From contig NC_066580.1 in the NCBI RefSeq assembly GCF_024323335.1, positions 441,769,351 to 441,833,350 on the forward strand: a stretch of DNA of 64,000 bases, given 5' to 3'. Positions 1 through 10,274 of the stretch are shown one piece after another; the first letter of the stretch is position 1, and every line of letters begins with the position of its first letter. The position numbers and the translations under genes were made by a program. Below the pieces are notes generated by a model. That model saw only the letters and a list, made by a program, of their open reading frames with translations, had not been told where the DNA came from and made no database searches. This stretch comes from Lathyrus oleraceus (lineage: Eukaryota > Streptophyta > Magnoliopsida > Fabales > Fabaceae).

Positions 1-218
1 AAAGGGCGGCTTAGGCTAAAAATGGTATATCATCCCGGTGGACTAGGACTCAAAAAGAGTGTTTCAGGAAAAAAATTAGGGATATCCAAAAGGCATATGA
101 CTACAACACTTAGGCCATACTATAACAGGAGCTCAGATGGGAGCAATCAATTTAATCATCGTCATCAGAAGCAAAGTATTGTGCCCTCGAAGACTTAGGG
201 ATAGTAGAACATGTTGGG
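1..218 (+). mobile_element. 3' UTR fragment of Ogre-like element H (left of the O insertion)
   Basis: Non-coding. It resembles the sequence just after the pol gene of element O (about 24950-25030): both hold a gcgg...ggc core, a 'cctggtggact'-like phrase and 'aaattaggga'. I therefore read it as the start of the 3' UTR of a related plus-strand element, interrupted by O at the TTGGG duplication and continuing at 29323. The H coding region lies off the left edge. Confidence 0.6.
214..218. repeat. Target site duplication of element O, left copy (TTGGG)
   Basis: TTGGG stands directly before the TG of the 5' LTR and is repeated exactly at 29318-29322 after the CA of the 3' LTR. A 5-bp duplication is usual for Ty3/gypsy integrase. 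Confidence 0.95.
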
Positions 219-356
219 TGTCATACCCCAAAATTTGCCCGTTAATGTTACAAGGCATTTTTTAAGGCACTCCAACTTATTTTTCAAGGCATTGATCTTA
301 AAGGAACAAAGACCCAGCACATAGAGGGCCAAATCCAGAAAATGGCCTAAACTGGC

Positions 357-393
357 CTGCTCGCTAGGCGAGCAGAATCCTTCGCCTAGCGAA
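357..393 (+). promoter_or_regulatory. Palindrome cluster upstream of the LTR promoter
   Basis: Two adjacent hairpins: CTGCTCGC-TAG-GCGAGCAG (8-bp arms, 357-375) and TTCGC-CTA-GCGAA (381-393), followed by a similar broken motif to about 425. They lie about 90-125 bp upstream of the TATA box, where promoter elements would be expected. A second group of the same motif lies at 930-1010, downstream of the expected transcription start. Confidence 0.5.
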
Positions 394-480
394 CCCTTCG
401 CTGCACCGCTCGCCTAACGAAGCTTGCGAATACCAGAAATTTTGGGCTTCATTCTGAGCCCATTAGGTCACGAAAAGCAT

Positions 481-488
481 TATAAATA
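481..488 (+). promoter_or_regulatory. LTR TATA box (TATAAATA)
   Basis: TATAAATA in the context gcat-TATAAATA-cc, about 262 bp into the LTR. It is the only strong TATA box I see in the LTR, and is repeated at 27622-27629 in the 3' LTR. Transcription would be expected to start about 30 bp downstream. Confidence 0.65.
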
Positions 489-1975
489 CCAGCACTTCAG
501 TCAGAAAAAGAAAAGGGGGGAGGAGGACGGAAACGGAACGAAAACAGGAGATAGAAAGGAAAACACTCACAGACAGCAAACCCTGGAGGCTAACCCAGAG
601 AATTCAGAGCAACCCTAAAGGAAACCCTGAAGGAAACTCATCTGCACCAAGGTTATCTCTGCCCAACTCAATCCGGCGCCAACCCTAAGAGTGACTTGCC
701 AATTCAAGGTTGCAATCCAATTGCAAACAGGTTTGCATTACTATTACCGCTTTATGTTCTTAATTTGCATGTGGCATTATGATTGAATTTATAAAAATAT
801 CTTAAGTGTTGCATGTGAATTTAAGTATGTATGAATATCTTGAACGTTTAACCATGTAATTTTTGTGATGGATGCCATAGGGTGTGAAGCTTGCTGGAAT
901 CGTACTGTTCTAAAATTCAAAACCCGCAGCCGTTCGCTAGCACATCGCTAAGCGAACATGTAGCGAGTGTTTGCCAAGCCCTCGCTAGGCGAGGCAGCAG
1001 CGAACATGACAGTCGCTGATTTTTTCGTTCTGATTTTTGCTTAGCTGACATGTTTTATTGTAATCATGCATTATTTACCTGACACTATTTCTGCTGTGAT
1101 GCCTTTTATTTGGTGTAACTCTTGATTGCACCCTGATTTGGTATTCTGACCTGTTTGCTGAATTTTGTAAGGGTTCACATACTCCCGGAGAAGGTAGCTT
1201 GCTAGGTATTCCACTTTATTTGTGGGATACCCTTGGGGAGATTCACCCTAATTACCTAATTGATTATAATATGGACCTAATTACCTAATTGATTACAACT
1301 ACCTAATTGATTGTAAAATATTGCCTTTGAATATGTGATCTTGGACCTCTCTTTGTTGCCTTACGGTATTCCGGTATTATGGTCATGTCCCGCGAATGTG
1401 GGGATACACTTAGTAAAGACCCTTCGATTAAATCATCATGTCCCTATAAAATAAATCATCGTCCCTCGGATGTTGCCTGCGAATATATGATTTTGTCCCT
1501 CGGTGACCCGTCGTTGTAGCCTACGGTTAAGTGATGATCGTCCCTTCGAATGCTAAGGTATCCTTACAAATGTTGCCTTCAATGACCAATCGATGACCCT
1601 ACGATGACCCTTTTACATCCAAAGGATAAAACTACTTACTTCTCAATAGTAAGGACAGTTTTACTCTCATAAGGATAGGAAATGCCCATAAAGGCCTTGG
1701 GTAGGTATAACTCTTAATTACTGGCTCACAACCTAAAACATTTTTCATACCTCACACTTTGCGAATACTAGAAAATTACCACTTGGTATACATTCGTACT
1801 AGAATCATTGCCAAGTTATATTTTTCTAAACCGCTTTCAAAATTAAACGAGATAAATACTCTGTATACATTCGTACAAGAATCATTACAAAGTTAAACTC
1901 TCTTTTCAAAACATTTTTTAAGCAATTCACAAACACTTTTTTCAGACAAACATAAGTGATCCAGTAATTAAGAGC

Positions 1976-2023
1976 CCATGGATAGCCATGGATACAAAGG
2001 GTGCTAACACCTTCCCTTTGTAT
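1976..2023 (+). promoter_or_regulatory. Twin-hairpin RNA module of Ogre-type LTR (copy in O 5' LTR)
   Basis: Hairpin 1: CCATGG (1976-1981), loop ATAG, CCATGG (1986-1991). Hairpin 2 follows with no gap: ATACAAAGGG (1992-2001), loop TGCTAACACCTT (2002-2013), CCCTTTGTAT (2014-2023), a perfect 10-bp stem. The same architecture with different stem sequences occurs in LTRs H, M, S and R. It ends 158 nt before the PBS, so it lies in the leader of the genomic RNA. Function unknown. Confidence 0.7.
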
Positions 2024-2180
2024 AATGTACCTCCCGAACCCAAAATCTAATTAAGGTCTTTCCTGTTCTTTTCCACCTTTCCTTATGGGATAAAAGAAAA
2101 GTCGGTGGCGACTCTTGCTATCCGCGACATTTGCTTTCCAAAGCAAAAACACACAAAGTCAGTTCACCGTATGACAGAAC

Positions 2181-2198
2181 TGGCGACTCTGCTGGGGA
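2181..2198 (+). other. Primer binding site of O (tRNA-Arg type)
   Basis: TGGCGACTCTGCTGGGGA lies 4 nt after the LTR. It matches, with about one difference, the 3' end of a plant tRNA-Arg as I recall it, and tRNA-Arg priming is described for Ogre elements. The tRNA identity is from memory; the position and form are seen. Confidence 0.8.
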
Positions 2199-2914
2199 AT
2201 CTTAAAAAGAGAGGTTACCTTAAAAACAAGATCACTTATTTAAATTGTCTGATTTACTTTTAAGGGATTGCTTGGGTATTTTATGCTTGAGTGAAAGATC
2301 CTACACCCGGATCTAGTGTACCTTAGGTAAGTAGCAAAAGATCATCGCGACTATCCGGCGTATACTGGAATGGTCAAAATGATGGCTACGGTTAATGTGA
2401 CACTTTGGATGTCCTGATGTTCCTCATGTTTACTTGAGGAAAAATTTGGCTTCCGCGTGGTGTCATCAAGGCATTAACCAGACCTTTAGAACCCTAATTG
2501 ACTCATCCTAGCCATTAGAAAGTAGTGAGATAACTGACTTCGGTTCCGACTGGGGTTGGTTGAGACTCGATACTACACTCTTTGAGATTGGACTTTAGGG
2601 AAGCTTCGGTCAACCACTTGGTGTTGCACTGAAGTGGACTTAAAGGAAGGTCAATGATTTGAGATCCTTCTAGAACCCGGTTACTATTCTAGGACAGGTT
2701 GAACCAACCAAACTTCAGTGGGGAGGGTACTTACCTATGGAACTCATGCAGGCCTTAAAACCTAGGAATGATTGTTGTGTGACTTGTTTGTGCTTGTTAC
2801 TTATTTAACATCATAACATCATAACATCATAACATCATAACATCATAACGTCATGACATTGCACTAATCATTTCAAGGACTTAGGGATTTAACTTTGCTC
2901 TGTTTCGTAAGGCT
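2199..2914 (+). other. 5' untranslated leader of O
   Basis: About 715 bp between PBS and ORF1 with no long ORF. It includes an 8-bp microsatellite, AACATCAT repeated about six times (2807-2855). Nothing else recognised. Confidence 0.7.
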
Positions 2915-4243
2915 ATGGCTTCTAGGAAGACCATCCGGATCAATTTTGTAGCAATCTCTCCTCAACTAAAGGATTTAGTGTCAGAACTTCCTGATTAGGC
3001 TCAGTTCATCAAGAAACATGGTTCTCTCCTTAATTTGGTTACCCCTGGTTTCAAAGAAGATATGATGAGAGTTCTATTCTAGTTCTTCGATCCTAAACAT
3101 CATTGCTTCACTTTCCCAGATTATCAGTTGGTACCCACATTAGAAGAATTCTCCAGGATGCTTGGGATACCTATCCTTGATCAAATACCTTTCAGTGGTT
3201 TAGAAAAGAGTCCGAAGTCCGAAAAAGTTGCCGCAGCTTTACACATGACAAAGTCCGACATTGAAACTAATTGGGTAACAAGAAGTGGAGTTAAGGGTTT
3301 ACTTGCCAAGTTTCTGATAAATAAGGCCCGAGAATTCGTAAAAGATATGAATGTCCATGCTTTCGAAGATGTCCTAGCATTACTAATCTATGGTCTGGTG
3401 TTATTCCCTAATCCAGACCAATTCATAGACATGAATGCCGTTAAGATATTTCTCACTCATAACCCGGTGCCCACCTTGCTTGGAGACATTTTGCATTCCC
3501 TTCACACCCGTACTATGAAAAGGCAAGGGACTCTCATGTGTTGCATACCTCTATTATTTAGGTGGTTTATTTCGCACCTTCCTCAATCAGTCTTGAAGAA
3601 TGAGCAGAATTTGAAATGGTCTCAAAGGATAATGTCACTCTCCCATTCAGACATCCGTTGGTGTCCTCATCTCGAAGAAAATGTTATCCTCATTGACCGT
3701 TATGGAGAATTCTCTAACGTACCACTCCTGGGGATGAGGGGAGGTATTACTTATAATCCTGCTTTAGCCCTACGTCAGTTTGGTTGTGCTCGAAGAGATG
3801 GTCCACATGAAATAATTATCCAAGGCACTGTGTTTGACTATGACAACGATTCCCAAGGTCTCCGTCAAAGATTTGTACGAGCTTGGGGCATGGTGAAAAG
3901 AAGCGTTTTAGGACAGAAAAACTCTATTCCTATGGAACCTTATCTCAGATGGGTACGCGCAAGAGCTCGTGAACTTGGCATGCCATATCTTGCAGTCGGA
4001 CCGCTGATTGTTGAGCCAGAAGTTGAAGGAGGTATTTCTCAGATCATTCCTTATCCAGATATGCCTACCAATGTTGAAGAATTGAAGAGATCCTGGATCT
4101 AGTTGAGAGAGGAAATGGATACTTTTGAAGCCCAATTCTGTGCTGAAAGGAAGAAAGTGTTGGAACTCACCAGCCAGCTTAATGAGGAACGAAGACTCAA
4201 TACATATCTTCGCCCGAAAAGAAGCCGTCCCTGGGAGACTTGA
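2915..4243 (+). pseudogene. Ogre ORF1 protein (DUF7745-like), three nonsense codons
   Basis: One reading frame of 443 codons from ATG at 2915 to TGA at 4241-4243, broken only by TAG at 2996, 3080 and 4100 and with no frameshift. The longest intact part is 3128-4102. After the second stop the text runs FFDPKHHCFTFPDYQLVPTL, then EEFSRMLGIPIL, then an alpha-helical domain; the C-terminal 45 codons are charged and coiled-coil-like (LTSQLNEERR). The family is known as the extra ORF upstream of gag in Ogre elements; its role is unknown. The 'TFPDYQL...LEEFSRMLGIP' segment resembles the start of the plant mobile domain. All three stops can arise from CAG or TGG by one C-to-T or G-to-A change. Confidence 0.8.
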
Positions 4244-4450
4244 GCTTTCATTGTATTTTATTATTTTGTTGTAATAAATATTGATTACAAAGTTATTAAT
4301 AAAAGTTCCTTTCTTGGTGGTTTACGCAAAGTTAAATTCCAAAAGTCCTTGAAAACATTTCATACATTGCATAGCATGACATAACATTGCATAACAGGTA
4401 TTCTAAAGGATCTATGTTCTCACAGTCTTCCTATTGCCAATAACAGAAAA
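4244..4450 (+). other. Spacer between ORF1 and gag of O
   Basis: About 200 bp of AT-rich DNA with no ORF; contains short repeats of 'cataacattgcataac' type near 4370-4397. Confidence 0.6.
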
Positions 4451-7400
4451 ATGGCTCTCGAACAAACTGTCAAAGATCTCCAGGCTCAGAATGCTCAATT
4501 CCAGGAGATGATGCTGAGCTTATCCAAGGGGCAGGAAGAACTGAAGGCTCTCTTGCTCGAGAAGAAGAAAGACCAGAAACCTGTGAGTTACATTAACCCG
4601 GGAAGAAGGCGTAAAGGACAGACTGCAGGAGTCAAGATTAGATTTCCGAAGGATCAAGAAGAGGGGATAGATTCAGAAGATGAGAATGCTGATCCTTTCA
4701 GCCAGGAGGACGAAGATGAAGATTATGAGAATGAACAGTACTCTCCAAAAGATGATAAGTACAAATTGCTGGAAGAACGTATGCTAGCTATGGAGGGTCA
4801 GAAGGCGCCTGGTCTGGATTTCGAAAGCTTGGGTCTAGTCTCTGATATGGTCATTCCTCGCAAATTCAAGATCCCCACGTTCACTAAATACGATGGGGCA
4901 TCGTGTCCTCAGATGCATCTGAGAGCTTAAGTGAGAAAGATTCAGCCGTATACCACTGATAGGAAGCTGTGGATCCATTTCTTCCAAGAGAGTCTGTCTG
5001 GCACACAGTTGGAATGGTATTATCAGCTCGAGAGCTCTAACATCCGCACCTGGACTGATTTAGCGACAACTTTCTACAAGCACTACCAGTATAATTCTGA
5101 ATTGGCACCTACTCGGCTACAGTTGCAGAATATGACTATGGGATCTAAGGAAAGCTTCAAAGAATATGCTCAAAAATGGAGAGATTTGGCTAGCAGAGTC
5201 AAACCCCCTATGACTGATCGAGAATTAGTGGACATGTTCATGAGTACACTGACTGGCCCATTCTACAGCCACCTATTGGGAAGTTCCTCATTGGGTTTCA
5301 CTGAACTTATATTGACAGGTGAACGTGTTGAAAGCGGCATTCGAAGTGGAAAGATACAGGCAGCTACCTCTGCAAGCACCAAAAAGTCCTATCAGGGAAA
5401 GAATGAATCAAATGCTGTGTACGGTGAAAGGGGTCATAACAAGAAAAACCGTGACCATACCGTTGGAGCAGTTACGATTGCAACACCGCCATCTCAAAAC
5501 TTCCAGCACAGACAAGACAGGCCAAGAAGGCAGTTTACCAAGATCAATATGACTTTAGCACAAGCACTGCAGGGTATGCTAAAGGCAAATTTAATTACCC
5601 TCAGAGGCCCTCCTGCAAATCTCAACACTACTTCTCCTCGTTATAATCCCAATGCCAGGTGTGCATATCACTCTGATAGCCCCGGGCATGATACAAACGA
5701 TTGCTGGTTGTTGAAGAATAAGATTCAGGATATGATCGACGCTGGAGAAATTGAATTTGATCCTCCAGAGACTCCCAATGTCATCACTGCACCTATGCCT
5801 AATCATGACAAGACTGTTAATGTTGTGGATGACAATTCTCATATTACTAATGTGGCTGACTTAGCATCTTCTCTCTTGATCATCAAGAGGAATTTATTGC
5901 AAGCTGGTTTATTTCCAGGTTGTGCTGAAAATTGCGATCTCTGTATACTCCGACCCAATGAGTGCTTGAAGTTGAGGAATGGTATTCAACGGCTGATGGA
6001 TGATCGTACAATTCTCTTTGAAAAGATTCTTAAGGTGGAAAACCCTGTTGAAGAAATATCTGTGATCGCTAGGTCCAAAGTGCCAGTGAAGATTACCGCT
6101 ACTAGAGTGCCTGTGAAGATTACTGCTGAGCCCAAGGTAGCTCCCCTAATTATTACTGCACCTGGCCCAGTACCGTATTCCTCAAGCAAAGCCATTCCGT
6201 GGAATTATGGAGGTGATGTTTACATCCATGGCATAAAGCAAGTTGGTAATTTCGCTAATCCTAATGACATTGTTAGGACTAGTAAAATTACTCGAAGTGG
6301 AAGGATCTTCTCTCCAGAAATCTCACCTCCCGCCCCTGAAACTCGAGGAAAGGAACCAGTAACCAATCCTTCTCAGTCAAGGACACCGGTCGAAGTTACT
6401 ACCGAAGATGTTGCCAAATGGGAAATGGAGGAAATGCTGAAAATCATCCGTAAGAGTGATTTTGATGTGGTAGAACAGCTGGGGCATACTCCGTCTAAGA
6501 TCTCGATGTTATCCTTGTTATTATCTTCTGAATCTCATGCCAAAGCATTGATAAAATTCTTGAAGACTGCTCATGTACCTCAGGAGACCTCCGTCGATCA
6601 GTTCGAAAACTATGTTGCTAACCTGGCTGTTGATAATGGTCTAGGCTTTTCCGATGCTGATCTGACACCAGCAGGAAAGAATCACAATAGAGCTCTGCAT
6701 ATCTCCATTGAGTGTGAGGGGATCACCTTATCTCACGTATTAATCGACAATGGCTCTTCTTTGAATGTGTTGCCGACAGTTGTGCTCGATAAACTTGATT
6801 GTAAGAGCATCGAATTGAAACCTAGTGATACTGTGGTGCGTGCATACGACGGTGCGAAAAGTGTTGTCCATGGTGAAGTGGTTCTCCCTATCAAGATAGG
6901 ACCTCAAGTCTTCAACACTACCTTCCACGTGATGAACATCCGTCCTGCCTATTCCTGCTTGCTGGGACGCCCTTGGATTCATGGGGCAAGTGCCGTAGCT
7001 TCATCTCTCCATCAAAAGCTGAAGTATCCAATAGAGGGTAAGATTGTCACTGTGTGTGGAGAAGAAGAGTATATTGTCAGTAGTGTGCAGGCCTTCAGAT
7101 ACGTCGAGATGGATGGCGAATTCTTTGAGACTCCCACTCAGTCATTTGAAATGGTTCACCCGACCAGTCCTGTCCTTAAGCCAACTTCCCTTGTGCCCGA
7201 AGTCATTCATGCCCCTCCTGCTATGGTTTCTCTGAAAGATGCTCAAGCCGTGGTTGAAAATGGTGGTCGTACTGGTTGGGGTCAACTGATCAACGTACCG
7301 TACAAGTCTGACAAGTCTGGTCTGGGGTTTAACTCTGAAAGGGTGGTCAAAGATCAGATTAATGCTGTAGAAGATGCTGATAGCGATGGTGACTTGGATA

Positions 7401-7483
7401 GCTGGATTTTCCCAACAATTGGTGACGGACTCAATAATTGGAAGGCTGAAGACACTATCTCGATTTCCTTTAGTCAGGAGTAA
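4451..7483 (+). pseudogene. gag-pro: Gag-protease polyprotein of O, one nonsense codon
   Basis: Capsid, nucleocapsid and aspartic protease. A single frame of 1010 codons from ATG 4451 to TAA 7481, interrupted by TAA at 4928 (codon 160). The first 35 residues are coiled-coil-like (LEQTVKDLQAQNAQFQEM); residues 70-110 are acidic; the retrotransposon gag core follows (IHFFQESLSGTQLEWYYQL, then FKEYAQKWRDLASRV). A knuckle-like C-x2-H-x5-H-x4-C (CAYHSDSPGHDTNDC) is near residue 405. The protease motif LIDNGSSLNVLP is near residue 765; DNGS in place of D-T/S-G is usual in Tat elements as far as I recall. The stop precedes the gag core, so little product is expected from this copy. Confidence 0.88.
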
Positions 7484-7722
7484 TTGTTATTGTCTATTTT
7501 AGTGTTGCAAATTTTTAATTTTTACGATTGAACTTCTTAAAGCATTGTGTCTATGCCCGGGGCACAATAGCTAATTTGTTAAGGGTTTTGTCATTTTCAT
7601 AAGCATATTCACATTCAATAAATCAATGGACGTTTTGCATTCATATATTGCGCTCTTTATCTTTCCTGTCATCTTTCAAACAAGCTATGTTTTCTTACAC
7701 ACACTCACGTAACGAATTGCAG
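7484..7722 (+). other. Probable intron between protease and reverse transcriptase of O
   Basis: Gag-pro stops at 7483 and the next coding segment opens near 7723 in a frame that has stops in this gap. The gap is T-rich and ends in a good acceptor, 'cgaattgcag' (AG at 7721-7722). Ogre elements are known to splice out an intron at this place. I cannot fix the donor. Confidence 0.55.
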
Positions 7723-8492
7723 ATCCATATCCACTATGGATCCTGTTGATAATAGTTCTGCTACTGTTAATTATGACTTTGAAAATCCGATCTACCAAAC
7801 CGAGGATGGAAGTGAGGAAGATTGTGAAGTACCTGAAGAGCTTGCCAGACTGGTACTGCAAGGAGAAAAGACTATACAGCCGCATGAGGAATCAATCGAA
7901 ATTGTAAACTTGGGTACGGAAGTAGACAAAAAGAAGTCAAAATAGGAGCAGGCTTGGGAGACAGTGTCAAGGAAAGATTGATTCAGATGTTACATGACTA
8001 TATTGAGATTTTTGCTTGGTCTTATGAAGACATGCCAGGACTGGATACTGATATAGTAGTACATCGTTTGCCGATGAAGGAAGATTGTCACCCTGTTAAG
8101 CAAAAGGTTCGTCGCATGCGTCCTGAAATAGCTGAGAAAATCAAGGCCGAGGTAATGAAACAGTTTAATGCCGGTTTTCTAGCCGTTACTTCTTATCCTC
8201 AATGGGTTGCTAATGTGGTACCGGTGCCGAAGAAGGATGGTAAGGTGCGAATGTGTGTCGATTACAGGGATTTGAATAAAGCGAGTCCCAAAGATGACTT
8301 TCCACTTCCGCACATTGATGTTCTGGTAGATAACACCGCTCAACACAAAGTATTCTCCTTCATGGATGGATTCTCGGGTTATAACCAGATTAAGATGGCA
8401 CCTGAAGACATGGAGAAAACTACGTTTGTGACGCAATGGGGCACTTTCTGTTACAAAGTAATGCCATTCGGTTTAAAGAACGTCGGGGCAAC
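7723..8492 (+). pseudogene. pol: Pol of O, N-terminal part (RT fingers/palm), frameshifted and cut by element A
   Basis: Runs through the probable acceptor into an ATG at 7736: a linker with EELARLVLQGEKTIQPHEES, then a 1-nt shift near 7930-7940 (in the run gacaaaaagaagtc) where the frame changes and TAG (7942-7944) appears. From 7954 the RT text is clear: AWSYEDMPGLDTDIVVHRLP, then GKVRMCVDYRDLNKASPKD, FMDGFSGYNQIKMAPEDMEK, and FCYKVMPFGLKNVGAT. Element A interrupts after the GCAAC target (8488-8492); the RT continues in register at 22118 once one copy of GCAAC is removed. Confidence 0.9.
8488..8492. repeat. Target site duplication of element A, left copy (GCAAC)
   Basis: GCAAC directly precedes TGATCGCG of the LTR and is repeated at 22118-22122 after TTATCA. 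Removing A and one copy restores the O reading frame across the RT, which proves the boundaries. Confidence 0.97.
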
Positions 8493-10234
8493 TGATCGCG
8501 ACTTTATGAGTCGAATTTGGGATACAAACTGCAAGTGCACAGTTCTATCGCGTAGTTTTAAAAGATATCGATCCCACAGGGACTTATGAATCGATATACC
8601 GTTATCTAAGGTTACTACGTAAATCTAAGGTGAAAATGTTTGATTGTTTGGGGAAAACTAAGAGCTAAACTAATATCTAGATTAAATATTAATAAGACGG
8701 ATATCGGTATGTAGTTCGTCAAAACTAGGGAATCAAGTCTTTGTCGGTTTCTTGGTTTTAAAATGAATCGTTTCGGTTAACTTTATTGGTTAAAGGTTCT
8801 ATCTCAAACTCTCGCTCTGTTGAATAAACCATGATTTTATATTAATGTTGCTGTCACTTATAATTAAGTCAAAAACCATATTTTGAAAGCAATAAAGTTG
8901 CAGAAACTCTTTTTAAGAAAATACTGACCGTTTTAAACACCCTTATCTCAAACTCTCGCTCTGTTGACTTAGGTTATATAATTAAATCCAAATGCTTAAC
9001 TCTCGTCCTCACATTCAATCTTTAAAAATACTTTTTGGAAAAGGTCAGAATTTAATTAACTCCAAAACTTGCTCTCGCCCTGATCTAGAATTAATGCCTA
9101 ACTTACACTGTCCAGTTAAAATCTCAAACTCTCGCTCTATTGATTTTAACTTCTTTATGTCTTTTACTTTTGTAAAAAAATCTTGTTATTAAACCTGTAA
9201 GTTGAGACCGTAAAAAGATTGATTTTGATTTTAAGTTTAGATAGACCGACTCAGTCTTGATCCCTTATTCTGCTTACTTTACATACCGATACCTAGGCAA
9301 ATTAGCCAGACATGCTAAATAAATAAGAATTTATATCATGCATAAACAGACTCATTCCAGGCAGATAATATAGATAAATAATAAAACAAAATATTAAATA
9401 ATGATTAAAGAACCTGAATGCGTAATACAATGGTCTTGAACACTCCACCACAAACCGGTAGGATTTGTTCTTGGATTCTTCAATTAAACAGTAAATTAAA
9501 TCAAGGAAATAAAACTGGAATATAACGTAAGGTTAAATCCAGTATAAAATTGCACAATAGTTTCCGGTGTAGAAACTATTATGCGAAAAATATCTAAAAG
9601 CTAAAACTGGAAAGGTAAATTTGCAAGGGAAAAAGAACGTAAAGCTTGCAAAAGAAATAAATAAAATAAACAATGCTGGAAAAGAAAAAATAAGCAAAAG
9701 GCGTGATAAGAAAATTTGGCAGAGCTTCGGCAATGTGAGCGTGGAAATACCGGTCCTTTGAAACTTCCCAATTAGCTGCTATTTATACAGCTGCTGGTGT
9801 AACTGCTTTTCCAGGGTTTCCGTGTGCGTGGTCTCGTTCCGAGGGTTAAGTGTGCGTGGAAATAGCTTTCAACGTGGTCAGTTGAGTTCCTTGCGCCAAA
9901 AATATAGAGGACTGGTGTGACGCTCGTCACACCATGTGTGACGCTCGTCACAGGAATGCTTTTAGTGTGACGCTCGTCACAACCCTTGTGACGCCCGTCA
10001 CAGGCATAACGTGCACTTTCTTTGGGCTGGGCTTGGTCTTTGTTATTTGTTTCCTTTTTATTCCTTTTTACACCTCCTTTTCTTCCCTTTTTCACTTTTG
10101 CTTCAAAATGGATACCTGACATAAATAGCAAGGAAATACTGCATAATATCTGATAAAATGAGATAAACTAAAGTAAATGATAATATAATCTAATTGAATT
10201 AAGTCTTAAAATGTGATATAATTTCGTGTTATCA
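8493..10234 (-). repeat. 3' LTR of element A (left copy)
   Basis: 1742 bp, differing from 20376-22117 at two sites. On the minus strand it runs from TGATAACACG to CGCGATCA. It holds the same TATA box (9780-9787) and TGACG palindromes (9917, 9938, 9967, 9988) as the other LTR. Confidence 0.97.
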
Positions 10235-10274
10235 AACTCCCCCATACTTAAATCTTTGCTTGTCCTCAAGCAAA
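10235..10274 (-). other. Polypurine tract and adjacent hairpin of A (module 1)
   Basis: Minus-strand sense: an 8-bp hairpin TTTGCTTG-AGGA-CAAGCAAA (10255-10274), 2 nt, then TTTAAGTATGGGGG and AGTT abutting the 3' LTR. The G-run directly before the LTR is the expected plus-strand primer. Confidence 0.8.

Larger units (their letters stand above)
219..2176 (+). repeat. 5' LTR of element O
   Basis: 1958 bp, TG...CA, matching 27360-29317 with about 15 substitutions and no length difference that I can see. It holds a TATA box at 481, inverted repeats built on TCGCTAGGCGA at 357-430 and 930-1010, and near the 3' end the twin-hairpin module (1976-2023) and a copy of the first ten bases of the PBS (2106-2115). 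The 64-codon ORF at 424-618 is present in both LTRs but has no recognisable domain, so I do not call it a gene. Confidence 0.95.

Noticed and set aside
424..618. 64-codon ORF in LTR O, repeated in the 3' LTR
   Set aside because: Duplicated only because LTRs are duplicated; no domain and low complexity.
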